This document shows positions 31,860 to 42,684 of a stretch of DNA of 64,000 nt, piece by piece; position 1 is the first letter of the stretch; each line of letters opens with the position of its first letter. The notes beneath the pieces are model-generated. The model saw nothing but the letters and a program-made list of their open reading frames with translations, ran no database searches and was not told the DNA's origin. Made by a program: the position numbers and the translations under genes. The stretch spans positions 53,191,352-53,255,351 of the forward strand of contig CM038222.1 in the NCBI GenBank assembly GCA_021442155.1. The letters run 5' to 3'. This DNA comes from Cymbidium sinense. Its lineage: Eukaryota > Streptophyta > Magnoliopsida > Asparagales > Orchidaceae.

Positions 31860-33980
31860 CATCTTCCTTCAATTCATTTTGATGAAGATTTCATTTTGAA
31901 AATAAAATGAACAATCATCTTTCCAAAAGTCAAAATCAAAATTAAAAATAAAACTTTCAAAAAGCACACATGAACCTTTCTATTCAATGCACTCACACCT
32001 ATTGAATGGAAGTTTCATTTTCAAATAAAACTAAATTTTTCAAAAGCACATATGAACATCTCCATTCAGTATACCCAAATTTATTGAATGAAGATTTCAT
32101 TCCGAAATAAAAATAATATCATTTGGAAATCCCACTTAAACATATCCTATATATGAGTAAGTTGGAATTCCCTCTTTCAAAAAGCAATAATCACACACAA
32201 AACAAAATTTTCATATTTGCAAAAATATGATTTACTTCCATTTCTACATACCCAAATTTGTTGATTGGAAGTCTTCTTTTTGATAATTAAAATTTGACAA
32301 TCATATTTTCAAAATTCAAAACACATTTGGGACTTCATTTAGCATACTCAAACTTGCTAAGTGAAGTCTCCAAATTCAAAGCCAAAAATTTTCAAACACA
32401 TTTGGAACTTCATTTAGCATACCCAAATTTGCTAAGTTAAGTCTCCAAATTCTAAACAAAAATTTTTCAAACACATTTGGAACTTCATTTAGCATACCCA
32501 AATTTGCTAAGTGAGGTCTCCAAATTCAAAACCAAAATTTTTTCAAACACATTTGGAACTTCATTTAGCATACTCAAATTTTCTAACTGAAGTCCCCAAA
32601 TTAAAACCCAAAAATTTTTCAAACACATTTGGAACTTCATTTAGCATGCTCAAACTTGCTGAGTGAAGTCTCCAAATTCAAAACCAAAAAATTTCAAACA
32701 CATTTGGAACGTCATTTAGCATACCCAAATTTGCTAAGTGAAGTCTCCAAATTCAAAACCAAAAATTTTCAAACACATTTGGAACTTCATTTAGCATACT
32801 CAAATTTGCTAAGTGAAGTCTCCAAGTTCAAAACCATAAAATTTCCAAACACCTTTGGAACTTCACTCTTTAGCATACCAAATTTGCCAAAGAGAAGTTT
32901 CCATTTTCAAAACAAAACTAAAATAGAAAATTTTCAAACACATTTGGAACTTCATTTAGCATACTCAAATTTGCTAAGTGAAGTGTCCAAGTTCAAAACC
33001 ATAAAATTTTCAAACACTTTTAGAACTTCACTCTTTAGCATACCAAATTTGGCAAAGAGAAGTTTCCATTTTTAAAACAAAACCAATACATAAAATTTCA
33101 AACACATTTGGAACTTCATTTAGCATACTTAATTTTGTTAAGTGAAGTCTCCAAGTTCAAAACCATAAAATTTCCAAACACTTTTGGAACTTCACTCTTT
33201 AGCATACCAAATTTGCCAAAGAGAAGTTTCCATTTTCAAAAGAAAACCGAAACATAAAATTTTCAAACACAACTTTTGTAATTTCATTTAGAATACTCAA
33301 ATTTTCTAAGTGGAATTTCAATTTCATATAATTAAGTGGAACTTCATCTTTAGCATACCATATTTGCTAAAGTAAAGTCTCCACTTTCAATCAAAAAACA
33401 AATCAAAACCAAAAGGAAGTACATTAGGATTTCCTTAGTATACCCAAATTTTGCTAACGATCTAACTTTTGCAAAATCAAAATATCCAAAATAAATGAAA
33501 CACTTTAGGATTTTATTAGCATACCCAAATTTGCTAAGAATCCTATTTTCAAAATCTTTGAAAAACACACTTGGGTTCTTCACTTAGCATACCTAAATTT
33601 GCTAAGTAGGAATTCCAATTTTCAAAATCAACAACAATTCACAAAAAAAAAAACAATTATTTTCAAACACTTCACTTAGCATACCTAAATTTGCTAAGTG
33701 AGCAAAATTCTAAAATACCCAATCAAAAACAAAACCAATTGACCCTTACTTTAACATACCCAAATTTGTTAAAGGAAAGGGTCCTCAAATCAAAATTCTA
33801 ATTTCAAACATGAACTTATGGAAGCATCTTTCTAAAAATATTTGAATCCATTTTTCAACATACTCAAATTTGTTGAAGTTGGATTCATATTCAAAAATTC
33901 TTCTTTCCAATCAAATTTCTATATCTTCTATAATTCATTTGAACCCCACTTAACATTTCCAAGATGTTGGATTCAAATTT
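31860..33980 (+). repeat. Leader array of about 22 hairpin-forming repeats with a constant loop
   Basis: Units of about 73-80 bp between the primer-binding site and gag. The typical unit has 5' arm UUUGGAACUUCAUUUAGCA, loop UACCCAAAUU and 3' arm UGCUAAGUGAAGUCUCCAAA: a stem of about 19 bp with one bulged C and G-U pairs. Hairpins lie at about 32,058-32,095, 32,234-32,272, 32,331-32,368, 32,407-32,442, 32,482-32,517, 32,558-32,593, 32,634-32,669, 32,709-32,744, 32,784-32,819, 32,860-32,898, 32,949-32,984, 33,025-33,063, 33,113-33,148, 33,189-33,227, 33,280-33,317, 33,341-33,378, 33,426-33,463, 33,507-33,544, 33,573-33,616, 33,670-33,702, 33,741-33,783 and 33,843-33,887. Stems change on both arms together (see findings). 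An apparent 148-codon frame at 32,629-33,075 is a by-product of the repeat. Confidence 0.85.
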
Positions 33981-34085
33981 TAACCAATCAAATCAATAAA
34001 AAATAGAAATCGATCCAAGCTTGTTTCCTATATTGCGATTCTCAACATCATCGACAATATTTCGCTTTTTTGTAGTTAATTAGAA

Positions 34086-35572
34086 ATGGCAGGCTCACAA
34101 AAGTTTGTGTTCACTTTCTCACATGGCATGGACATGGCCTTAGATCATGCCAACCTCCCCCGAGCTGATCATGCCTACCTTATCCATTTGTAGAGCATTT
34201 AAGGGAGTGAAGATCACTTGTGAGAGGACTCCCCCAACCATCAAGAGTGACACTGGTAGTCATCATCGATCACCCTTGATTCTCGACATCCCCTCATTAA
34301 AGAGGAAATCCCACCAATTTCAAGCAATGACATGCATGGTTTCCATTCTGCTCCAGAGTAAAGACCCACTCTTTAGCACCCTCTAAGGGTAAGGCTCCTT
34401 TGATTCCAGAGATTTCCTCCCCATCCTTTAAGGTTGGGTCTAGTTCTTACTCTACTAATTTTACCCAGACATAGGAGAAATAAAAACTGCAAGATCAAGC
34501 AGAATCATACTAGGATTTTGTGAAGATGGAGGCGCATCAGAGAGGTACCTACTTTGATCCCCACCTATAGTGAACCAATTTAATCCTCTCTCTAAAAGGA
34601 TGGGAGGATTCATACTTCACCTCCACTGGTTGACGCCTTTAGTTCAGTAGGAGGTCGTAGTGCCTCCAATTACCTTACATGGTGGCTAACATCGAGTTCC
34701 AGCTCAATTTGATTTGAGATCCATCATCCCCCATAGCGTAGGGAAACATCTATGATAGGAAAGGGCCAGAGAGGCACATACATCTTTTCATATCACCAGT
34801 AGGGAGAGGTGGAGGTTCGCGCTCCAGCCGCGACTCGCCGATTTTTTTGGCTCGTGCACTACCCGCACCATAAAGATAGCATCTACTACTGGGACCACCA
34901 TCATGGAAGGATAGCTCCTATTCAGAGAGTCAAGGTGTCTCCACACACCCTCGCCCTCCTCATTCGCTCACGCCACAACATCTCCGCACCAAGGCCATGA
35001 AGGCCATATCCAGGGAGAAGTGTACCTCATTGGTGATCCGACTACGGCCGAGGGATCCTACTCCATCTACACTACTTACTATGGCAAGGCTGAGCTCTCC
35101 TGCTCGACCTTCTGCCCTTGTGATAGTGCGGAGGGAGTGGCGACCTTAAAGCATAGTGGTCATTCCTTCACTAACTCCACTATTTCAGTAAGACATGGAG
35201 ATGGTAGCAATTATTACAGAGGAAACAGATGATAGTCTAGCTGCATTGATGATGGTAGAACCTCTTAGGAATGTCACCCCTTTCATAGTTAGTGATAGTT
35301 TAGAGTGTGTCTCTTCTAGTGAGTACAGTCCCCATAGGATTGACTCTCCAGTAGCAGGTGAGGTCCGGTGCCTCTCAGTACATGACAGTGATCATAATGA
35401 TCAACTGAAATCATTTGTTCCCATTCAGATTGATCATTCTCTTGAGGAGATAATAACACATTATCTTATAGAGAAGAAGGAGATTTTGGGGAATGATTGG
35501 TCAGATGAGAATAAAATTAGCTTTGATCCCAACGATGATTATTGGGAGACTCAGCTAGGGTCTATATGGTAG
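34086..35572 (+). pseudogene. Region upstream of the gag core (decayed), E1
   Basis: The first plausible start after the leader is at 34,086 (MAGSQKFVFTFSHGMDMALD), with a stop after about 35 codons. Further open pieces lie at 34,809-35,000, 35,020-35,232 and 35,195-35,572. The last two align with the outer element: YYGKAELSCSTF against GEIELPYSTL, and SPHRIDSPVAGEVRCLSVHD against DPPRPNTPVTGSVRCISISD (58.04-58.55 kb, minus strand). The 35,195-35,572 piece (125 codons) is acidic and has no motif I recognise. Conservation between two copies suggests a former N-terminal gag part or an extra upstream ORF, as Ogre-type elements have; I cannot tell which. Confidence 0.55.
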
Positions 35573-35887
35573 ACACTAGGGGATCCCTCCTCAGAGAGCA
35601 GTAGGCCATGGAAGGTGATGAGGTTGATCAGGAAGACACAGCCCAATCAGCCCAACACCTATGATATTAGTTAAAGTAGAAAGACGAGTAGATAGATAGG
35701 ATGTTAAGGCAGCTTAAGGACTTGTTAGAAGAAATTTTAGTACTTCAAAAACAAGCCCAAGCATCCTACTACGACATAATGTGTGAGTGCATGTTTTGGA
35801 CCCAGCCAAGACTTTACCTCCTATTGAGCAAGGCAGCACTAGCATGTATAGGAAGGTAGTGGAAAGTACCTCCATATAGGAGAAAAA

Positions 35888-36464
35888 CATCAGATCCATG
35901 GTTGAACAGCAAGTGAAGGAAGTGTTGGCTCATGCCCGGGGATTATCATCGATTCCAAAGGGTAGACCCTACCCAGAGGAATTCAATGTAATTCAATATC
36001 ACAAGGGTTTCGTGCCACCTTCCTTCAAGAGCTTTGATGGTAGTGGAAACCCAAGGCAGTATATTGCACACTTCGGGGCCAGTTGTTGTAACATCGATGG
36101 CGCTATTCTCGCTTCTATTAGTAGGTAGGGATTGCTGATATGTGAACTTCTCAACGGTTCAGTAAAGATATTTGCTGAGTTGGAGCAACTCTTTATCAAA
36201 AGGTTTGCTAGAGCTCAACAAAGGGTTACTGTAGGTGATCTCATTGTAGCACAGCAACACCCAGGTGAGTCCCTTGTTGACTATATTCTCCGATGGTGTA
36301 ACTTGAGTATGAAATGTAAGCCACAGCTGTTTGAGCAGCATGCCATTAAGATTCTTCTAAAGAATATCCATGGATTAGTCGCCTTCATGCTTAAGGGCTT
36401 CATTATTAAAATATTCGAGAAGCTAATCAACAAGGCGGCTAGTCTACAAGGAGAGGACAAATAG
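35888..36464 (+). pseudogene. gag: Gag capsid core of E1, frameshifted
   Basis: 35,898-36,128 reads MVEQQVKEVLAHARGLSSIP, then KGRPYPEEFNV and FKSFDGSGNPRQYIAHF. After a stop and frameshift, 36,132-36,464 has LLNGSVKIFAELEQLFIKRF, then RVTVGDLIVAQQHPGESLVD and YILRWCNLSMKC. This is the plant retrotransposon gag (UBN2/Retrotrans_gag-type) pattern: GSGNP..Y..HF, W..LE..F..RF, Q..GESL.DY. The segment between the two halves, which normally holds an AxxW(F/Y)xxL motif, is partly missing. Gag would form the cytoplasmic particle that packages the element RNA. Confidence 0.85.
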
Positions 36465-36559
36465 TTGCCCAAAGCAAAGGCATAGAATGTTTATGAGAAG
36501 AAGCCAGGAGTAGTGACAGCGATAGATAATGGGAAGCAACCAACTAGAGATCAGTTTAT

Positions 36560-37200
36560 GAGACCATGACCTCAGTAACCTTCGCTTCCACCTCCTTTAC
36601 CACCTTCGAGGTAGCCCTACTAGCCTCCAAAGCAACCTCCATGGCCAGTACCTTTGCCTCCTCAACATACCACCAATAGCTGCGGCACACATACCTGCCG
36701 CCAAGTAGTTATGGTCCACCTACTCTTTTAGATAATCTTAACAAACCTTATTCATTTAAGAGGGAGGTAATCAAGAAGATCTTTAAGAATCTCTTAAAGA
36801 AACTTGATTTTCAGCTACCCGAGCCTAGGAGACTAGAGAAAGTAGGAAAAAGTCATGATCCTAACTTTTGCCCCTACCATCGTATGCTAGACCATGTTTT
36901 GGAGGATTGCTTTACATTTAAGGGCTGGCTTAAACATAGCTTCAGTACCGGTGTCATAGTTATCCCAAAGGAATACCTTGTGGAATAACCATCTAGTTCT
37001 ATTAGGGTAATCCTTGGGGATACATGTGATCCTTCCAAAACAAAAGAAGGTTGGGATATTACTTTATCCAAAACATCTAAAATGATCATCTAGAAGATCA
37101 AGAATGTTTTCTTGTAGGTGCCTGAGTCAGCTCAAATCTTTAAGATCAAGGAAGGTTTGCAAGTTGCAAGTGCTAACTCAGGGAAAGGGGGAGCTCAGAA
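36560..37200 (+). pseudogene. gag: Gag C-terminal region of E1: proline-rich linker and C/H motif
   Basis: Proline-rich stretch at about 36,580-36,690, then NLNKPYSFKREVIKKIFKNL and the motif CPYHRMLDHVLEDCFTFKGW (about 36,868-36,930), with a C-x2-H-x4-H-x4-C arrangement. The outer element has PYHRVLGHVLEDYFTFKDWL at 56,614-56,550, where both cysteines are lost. Both continue with SSS[IV]RVILGD and EGWDI[TS]LS. A nucleic-acid-binding role like a gag zinc knuckle is inferred from the motif and position. Confidence 0.7.
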
Positions 37201-37406
37201 GTAAGTAGCGATGTGTCACCGGATAGCGATACACCACCGATTGAGTCTAGCCTCCGCCTAGTTGCATTTTCACGACCTCCTCTATTTCAACTAATTCTTC
37301 TTCTTCTATTAGTAGAACTCTTGTATCGATAGATAAGGGCATCAAATCCCTTACCCCACTCACTTTTCTTGATTTCTACTTTATACCTCCAATCAAATCT
37401 AAGAAA

Positions 37407-37649
37407 TTGAAGAATAAAGCTAGCTTGAATTACATCTGTGTCACTTCTGATGGGTTGTCTACTTCTATTCTTAATGATAACTCTTCAAGTCAAAATAACT
37501 ATAATAATTTTGATCTTCCTCTTTCTGATTCAGAGTTGGACTTTCCTACTTTGAATACTACGGGTTCACCTCTTGAGATAGACTTGGAATCATCCAATTC
37601 TGAGGGTCCCATAGGAGAAGTTATCAGTGAGCCCGATGTGCAGGTATAA
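37407..37649 (+). pseudogene. Acidic gag-protease spacer of E1
   Basis: Open piece of 80 codons, MKNKASLNYICVTSDGLSTS followed by a serine- and acid-rich stretch (PLSDSELDFPTLN, DLESSNSEGP). It lies in line between the gag end and the protease region. I do not recognise a domain; the outer element retains only faint traces (about 55.9-56.1 kb). Confidence 0.4.
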
Positions 37650-37793
37650 CCTTCCATTACCCTGCCATAAGAGATCACCGAAGTCAACCTCCATAGTTGC
37701 AAGGTTCTACCTCCTAAGGCAACACGTCAAGATAGAGGGAAACAATTCATTGGTATAGAGGATCGAGAAGTCCCTCCACTGGATGCTCCACTC

Positions 37794-38444
37794 TTGGATA
37801 TTCTTATGGAGGATCAGCCTAAGGTGGACTACAATGTTTTCTCTCATCTAAGAAATATTTCATCTAAGCTAAGCATATACGATGCCCTAGTATTATCCAA
37901 AGAGATGAGCGAAGCATTAATCAAGGCTCTCCTTGAACCCAAGATATGCTTAGCTCAGCTGACCGCCATAGGTGAGGAGGCACATTATATAAAAGATGCT
38001 CAGGGGATCACCTTCACTAATGAAGACCTGCTTCTGAGGGACTTGGAGCACAACTGTCTCCACTACATCACAATCGACATGGATAGGTTCAGACATTCCA
38101 GAGTTCTTATCGATCTAGTTCCATCGGTGAACATTATAAGTCTAAAGAACCTTGTCTATTTAATGATCAACATCTCCACACTCCGAGGAGATTGGATGAT
38201 GTTGAGAGGATTCAATGAATAAGGTGAGCAGGCATTAGGTTCCATAGTGTTACCTTTGGAGATAGGTGACTGGAAGGCTGAAGCCAAGTTTTATATCATT
38301 GATTCAAATACTTTATTAACTGCTTTTCTTGGTAGGCCTTGGATACATCAGAATAAGATAATTCCATCCTCTCTTTATCAGTGCATCAAGTTCAAAAAAG
38401 ATGGGATTGAATACTATGTCAATGGAGATGAAAAGCAATTCTAA
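37794..38444 (+). pseudogene. Protease region of E1
   Basis: 37,794-38,222 contains KLSIYDALVLSKEMSEALIK, FTNEDLLLRDLEHN and RFRHSRVLIDLVPSVN. The latter is the active-site region, where D[ST]G has become DLV. After a stop, 38,247-38,444 has FYIIDSNTLLTAFLGRPWIH and IPSSLYQCIKFKKDG, the C-terminal half. This uninterrupted copy shows what was lost at the E1 insertion point of the outer element: about 120 bp between DAL.L and DLL.. . A lysine-rich run follows at 38,516-38,634. Confidence 0.8.
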
Positions 38445-38639
38445 GTTAGAGAGGTTGAGATTTATGAGGATGCGACCTACTATCTTCCTCAAAACACCCT
38501 TTCTCATGAACTTAGATAAAATTCAAATTCAAAAGCAAAAGAAAAAGAAAATGAAGAAAAAGAAAATACAAAAGAAAAATAAAATAAAAATGAAAATCCA
38601 AGTAAACAAGAAAGGGGAATTGAAGAAGAAATAGATCTG

Positions 38640-39660
38640 CATATTACATTCCACCCACAGTTCATTCCATCATATAGACATGTGGGTAGGATGACTCAAC
38701 CTTCACAAGGTAGAGGCAGAGCTAAAAATAGAGGTAGCTCTAGAGGTGGAAGACCCCCTAATTGGCCATCAACCAACAGAGGTCATGTCCAGTTCATAGG
38801 AGTACCCCTTCTATTCACATAGACTTGGAATCCAGCTAGAAGGACGAGTCTAATGTGATTAGTATACCAACCAACCCATCTCAGTGGGTTTCATTGGAGG
38901 TGACTTTCGATCCAGATAGAGATGAAGACTGGGCCTCTAGACAAAGCAAAGTATTTGAATCAGGTTTATGTGAAACTATTAGGCAGAAGCTGGGAACCTT
39001 AGCTCTAACCTCACTTACATCTTAGAAAGTTGAAGGTTTAGTAGTTAAGGAAATCCCTAAGTCTTCCAAGTGATAAGCCGAAGAGATTCTTTTTGGGATC
39101 ATCATCCTCAAGTCCAGAAATTGATGTAAAACTTGAGGAGGATATAATTAAAGAATTAATGGAATTACCATTTAACTTTTACTCGCCTTGTGTTCATAAT
39201 CTTATACAGAAAGGTTTAGTTCCTCAAACATGGTCCAAGCATAGGTCAGAGTACTTTGAAAAGCTATGGAATAATATAGGCAAAGAAGCACAATCAAGAG
39301 GTGACTAGGATTCGAGGTCTAGATGAAGATTACGCTTACCAATCATTTGGAGTCTGATAGGTTCTTTTCACACAACATCAACTCTTATAGGAATGTGTGT
39401 TTACAAATCTTAGATGATTCAGATGATCTCCAAATTAAAGAGGCACCACCAGGTTTTGAGAGGAGATTCATTCAGCAATTGGCAAGCTTAAAGAAATCAA
39501 CCTCGAGATAGAAGAAAATCCACTCCCTATGTACATCAGTTCATTACTGAATGAAGAAGAAATCAATGATTTAGTTACGCTATTAACTGAGTTTAAAGAC
39601 TGCTTTGTATGAAGTTATGAAGAGACGCATAGATTATCTCCTGATGTAGCAGTCCACAAG
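38640..39660 (+). pseudogene. Protease-RT linker of E1 (RG-rich part and pre-RT segment)
   Basis: TQPSQGRGRAKNRGSSRGGR at about 38,692-38,755, then KLGTLALTSLTS and VEGLVVKEIPKS, conserved with the outer element (about 19.45-19.55 kb). Open pieces 39,093-39,308 (YSPCVHNLIQKGLVPQTWSK) and 39,323-39,511 lead to SSLLNEEEINDLVTLLTEFK and VAVHKLAID (about 39,540-39,670), the usual entry into gypsy RT. Several stops interrupt the reading. Confidence 0.7.
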
Positions 39661-39669
39661 CTAGCAATA

Positions 39670-40500
39670 GATCCTAATGCTACCCCTATTAAGCAAGCTC
39701 TTAGATGCTTGCGATTAGAAATCAAACAATAGGTCATTTCTGAAGTCAAGAAACTCATCGATGCTAGTCTCATCAGGGAAGAAAATATCCTATCTAGTTA
39801 GCCAGTGTTGTACCAGTTAAGAAGAAGAATGGCCAAATTTTTATATGAATCAATTTTAGGGATTTAAATAAGGCATGCCCTAAGGATGAGTTTCCTATTC
39901 CTATACCAGAATTAATGGTAGACATTGCCTCATCTCATGCAATTTTTTCTTTCATGGATGGGTCATCTGGCTACAACCAAATCAAGATGTCTCCTGAAGA
40001 TAAAAGAAACACTGCTTTTTGAATCCCGATCAAAATCTTCTATTATAGGGTCGTGCCTTTCAGCCTTAAAAATGCTGGTGCTATATACCAATGGGCCATG
40101 ACTTGGATCTTCAACGAACTCATCCATCATCAGGTTGAGTGCTATGTTGATGATCTAGTAGTCAAGAGTAGAGAAAAGGAAGACCACCTCTTTAACTTGA
40201 GAATAGTTTTTGAACGGTTAAGATAATGTAATCTCAAAATGAATCTCCTAAAGTGTGCATTCGTAGTAGCTTCAGAAAAATTTTTTGGGTTTGTTGTCTA
40301 ACACCGGGGAATGGAAATAGATCCTGAAAAGATTAGAGCTATCTTAGAAATGCCACCTCAACTCAGATCATTCCAAGGATGGATGGCGTATCTAAGATGC
40401 TTTATCTACAACATATCGGGGAGATGCAAGCCATTTTCAACACTTATCAAAAAAGATGCCAAGTTTAAGTGGGATGATAAGTGCCAGCATGCCTTTGAAG
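39670..40500 (+). pseudogene. Reverse transcriptase of E1, decayed
   Basis: Motifs across frames: VPVKKKNGQI (about 39,812), INFRDLNKACPKDEFPIPIP (about 39,850-39,910), FSFMDGSSGYNQIKMSPEDK, VVPFSLKNAGAIYQWAMT, and HHQVECYVDDLVVKSREKED with catalytic YVDD at 40,143-40,154. The connection FSTLIKKDAKFKWDDKCQHA follows at about 40,435-40,490. The catalytic aspartates are present but several in-frame stops (for example after NTAF and before HRGME) exclude function. Confidence 0.85.
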
Positions 40501-41250
40501 GCATTATTTGGTGAAGCCACCCGCTTCTATCACCCTATCTGGCGCCACTCATCCTCTACACTCATTGATGACTCTCTCTCGTTGGCCCAAGCCAATGATG
40601 AAGGGAAGGAGAATGCTCTCTACTACCTCGCCATCATCGATTCGCTAAGCAAACTATTCACCTATTGAGAAACATTGCTTAGCTTTGATCTTTGCTTCCC
40701 AAAAGCTACAACATTTCATGCTTTCTCATAAGGTGAACTTGATCTCGAGAACAAATCCACTGCAGTATCTCATGACATGGCCGACACTATTCAGATGTTT
40801 GGCATGATGGTCCATGATTCTCTCACAGTTTGATATCACATTCGTATCCCCCCATGCGATAAAAGGAGGCACTAGTGATTTCTTAAAAGACACCCACTTC
40901 CCCGCTAATTCTCCACTTAGTGATGATCTCGTGATGAACAAATCATGAACTTAGGGAGGCAACCACCATGGGAGATGTATTTTGGTGGTGTAGCTTTTTT
41001 CATAAAGGGCACCACGATCTACTCTTTCAAAGGTAGGGTAGAATAGTTCTCCCAAACTCCGTGATGTGATGAAATTCTCATACTATCTTTCCAACCCGCA
41101 CCAATAAGGCGAGTATGAGGCTTTGATTTCCGCTTTGGATTATCCATCACTATCGTGTCAAGAGCATCAACATCTTTGGGATTCTCGCTTGGTCATCAAT
41201 TATTGAGTCAAGGTTCTCAAACTCAAGCTTCGTCATTACCACAAGTATAC
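40500..41250 (+). pseudogene. RNase H and archaeal-type RNase H of E1, decayed
   Basis: Remnants of the RT-linked RNase H: NDEGKENALYYL (about 40,600) and HFMLSHKVNLISRTNPLQYL (about 40,712-40,775). The archaeal-type domain starts near 40,955 with WEMYFGGVAFF; the first catalytic Asp is changed (YFGG). NKAEYEALISALD-type sequence follows at about 41,105. The TNDEGK segment is preceded by an altered or duplicated region. Heavily mutated. Confidence 0.65.
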
Positions 41251-41260
41251 CATAAAGCTA

Positions 41261-42684
41261 TTGGCCCAAATCCCTGAAGTCACCATCTACAAGGTTCCCC
41301 AAGCAAAGAACACAGTAGCAGATGCTTTGGCCAAACTTTCCAAAGAATTGGCATGTCCAGAAGATGAGTCCATTTCAATAAGGGTCCAAAACAGACAAGT
41401 CCTATCCCTTATTGATGTCAAACTCATCGAGAGACTTTCTCTTGAAGGGGAGGTTACCGTTGCATATAAGGACAAAGATTTGGATTGGAGGCAACCATTC
41501 ATAGACTATTTGAACACCAGAAAACTACCTCAAGAAAAGTCACAAGCCCATCAGAAACAGAGCTCCTCCTCTCTTGATGGCACCACCGCCGGTCCTTTGA
41601 CCAAATATGGTTATGTTGTTTAGACAAACATGAAGCCTGTGGCATTATAATTAAGGTACATTCAGGTCTATGCGGAGCACATCAATTCAGTCCAAAGATG
41701 AAGATGAAGATCAAAAGACTAGGATACTACTGGCCTTCAATGATCGCATGATGGAAGAAGATACCATCGACATGCTATAGTCCTACATCAACCACCCAAC
41801 ATTCTACACCCTACATTGGCCTCATGGCCATTGAGTATTGTGGCATGACATCGATCCTCCTTATTCCAAGGGGCATCGATTCATCTTAGCTGCCACCGTC
41901 TACTTTTCCAAGTGGGCGGAAGCCATCCCACTCAGATAGGTCACAGTTTAGCATGTGCTTCAATTTTTTAGGAACCATATCGTATATAGGTTTAGGTTGC
42001 CTCGATGAATTATATCCGATAATGGTAATACATTCAAAAGCACCAAGATCAACAGCCTTGCCAGAAGACATATAGATTAGAGATACTCCACCATCTACTA
42101 CCCCAGAACAAATGGCTTAGCGAAAGCATTCAATAAAACTCTCATCCAGATATTTAAGAAGACTCTTGATGATAATAAATGATAGTGGAACGAGGAGTTG
42201 GTTGAAGCCTTGTGGGCTTACCACACCACATACCGAACTCCAACTCAGTTTACCCCATTTTCTTTAGTATATGGGTTCAAAGCTATTCTACCTTTTGAAG
42301 TTCAACTCCCATCACTAAGGATAGCATTGGGTAATAAGATCACTACAGAGCATAATAAAAAGTTGATGTTAGAAGAGCTCAAATGTCTGGAAGAGATTTG
42401 CCTACGGGCGTGCCAGAACCTCGAGTTGTGCAAGGCCAAAATGATTCGAGCTCACAACAAGCTAGTCTTCCCTAGGTCTTTCTAAGTAGGAGAACTTGTG
42501 TTAGTCCTAAGAAGACCAATTGTTGCCTATCAAAAGATAGGAGACAAGCTTAAACTCACTTGGGAAAATCCCCTATATCATAGGGAAGGCCTACCAAGGA
42601 GGATCTTATCAGCTTATTGATTATAAAGGGGAACACCTGATACTTCCAATTAATGGGCTCTATCTAAAGAAATATTACCCATAA
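41261..42684 (+). pseudogene. RNase H-integrase linker and integrase of E1, decayed
   Basis: The open piece 41,261-41,623 has AQIPEVTIYKVPQAKNTVAD, then ALAKLSKELACPEDESISIR. Integrase remnants: CGAHQFSPKMKMKIKRLGYY (about 41,672-41,730), IISDNGNTFKSTKI (about 42,008-42,050) and NGLAKAFNKTLIQ (about 42,112-42,150). In the last motif the catalytic Glu of NGLAEAFNK is Lys, so the D-D-E triad is broken. 42,198-42,485 retains EALWAYHTTYRTPTQFTPFS and KAILPFEVQLPSLRIALG. The end is YLKKYYP with a stop at 42,682-42,684. No chromodomain follows. Confidence 0.85.

Noticed and set aside
32629..33075. 148-codon open frame with a repeated NLLSEVSKF-type peptide
   Set aside because: It is a by-product of the 75-bp hairpin units lacking stops in this frame. 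The conserved feature is pairing between arms and a fixed loop, not amino-acid sequence, and the outer element has no such frame.
31860..33980. CRISPR-like array (regular repeats and spacers)
   Set aside because: Repeats are imprecise and spacers are themselves similar to each other. There are no cas genes, and the context is a plant retrotransposon leader.
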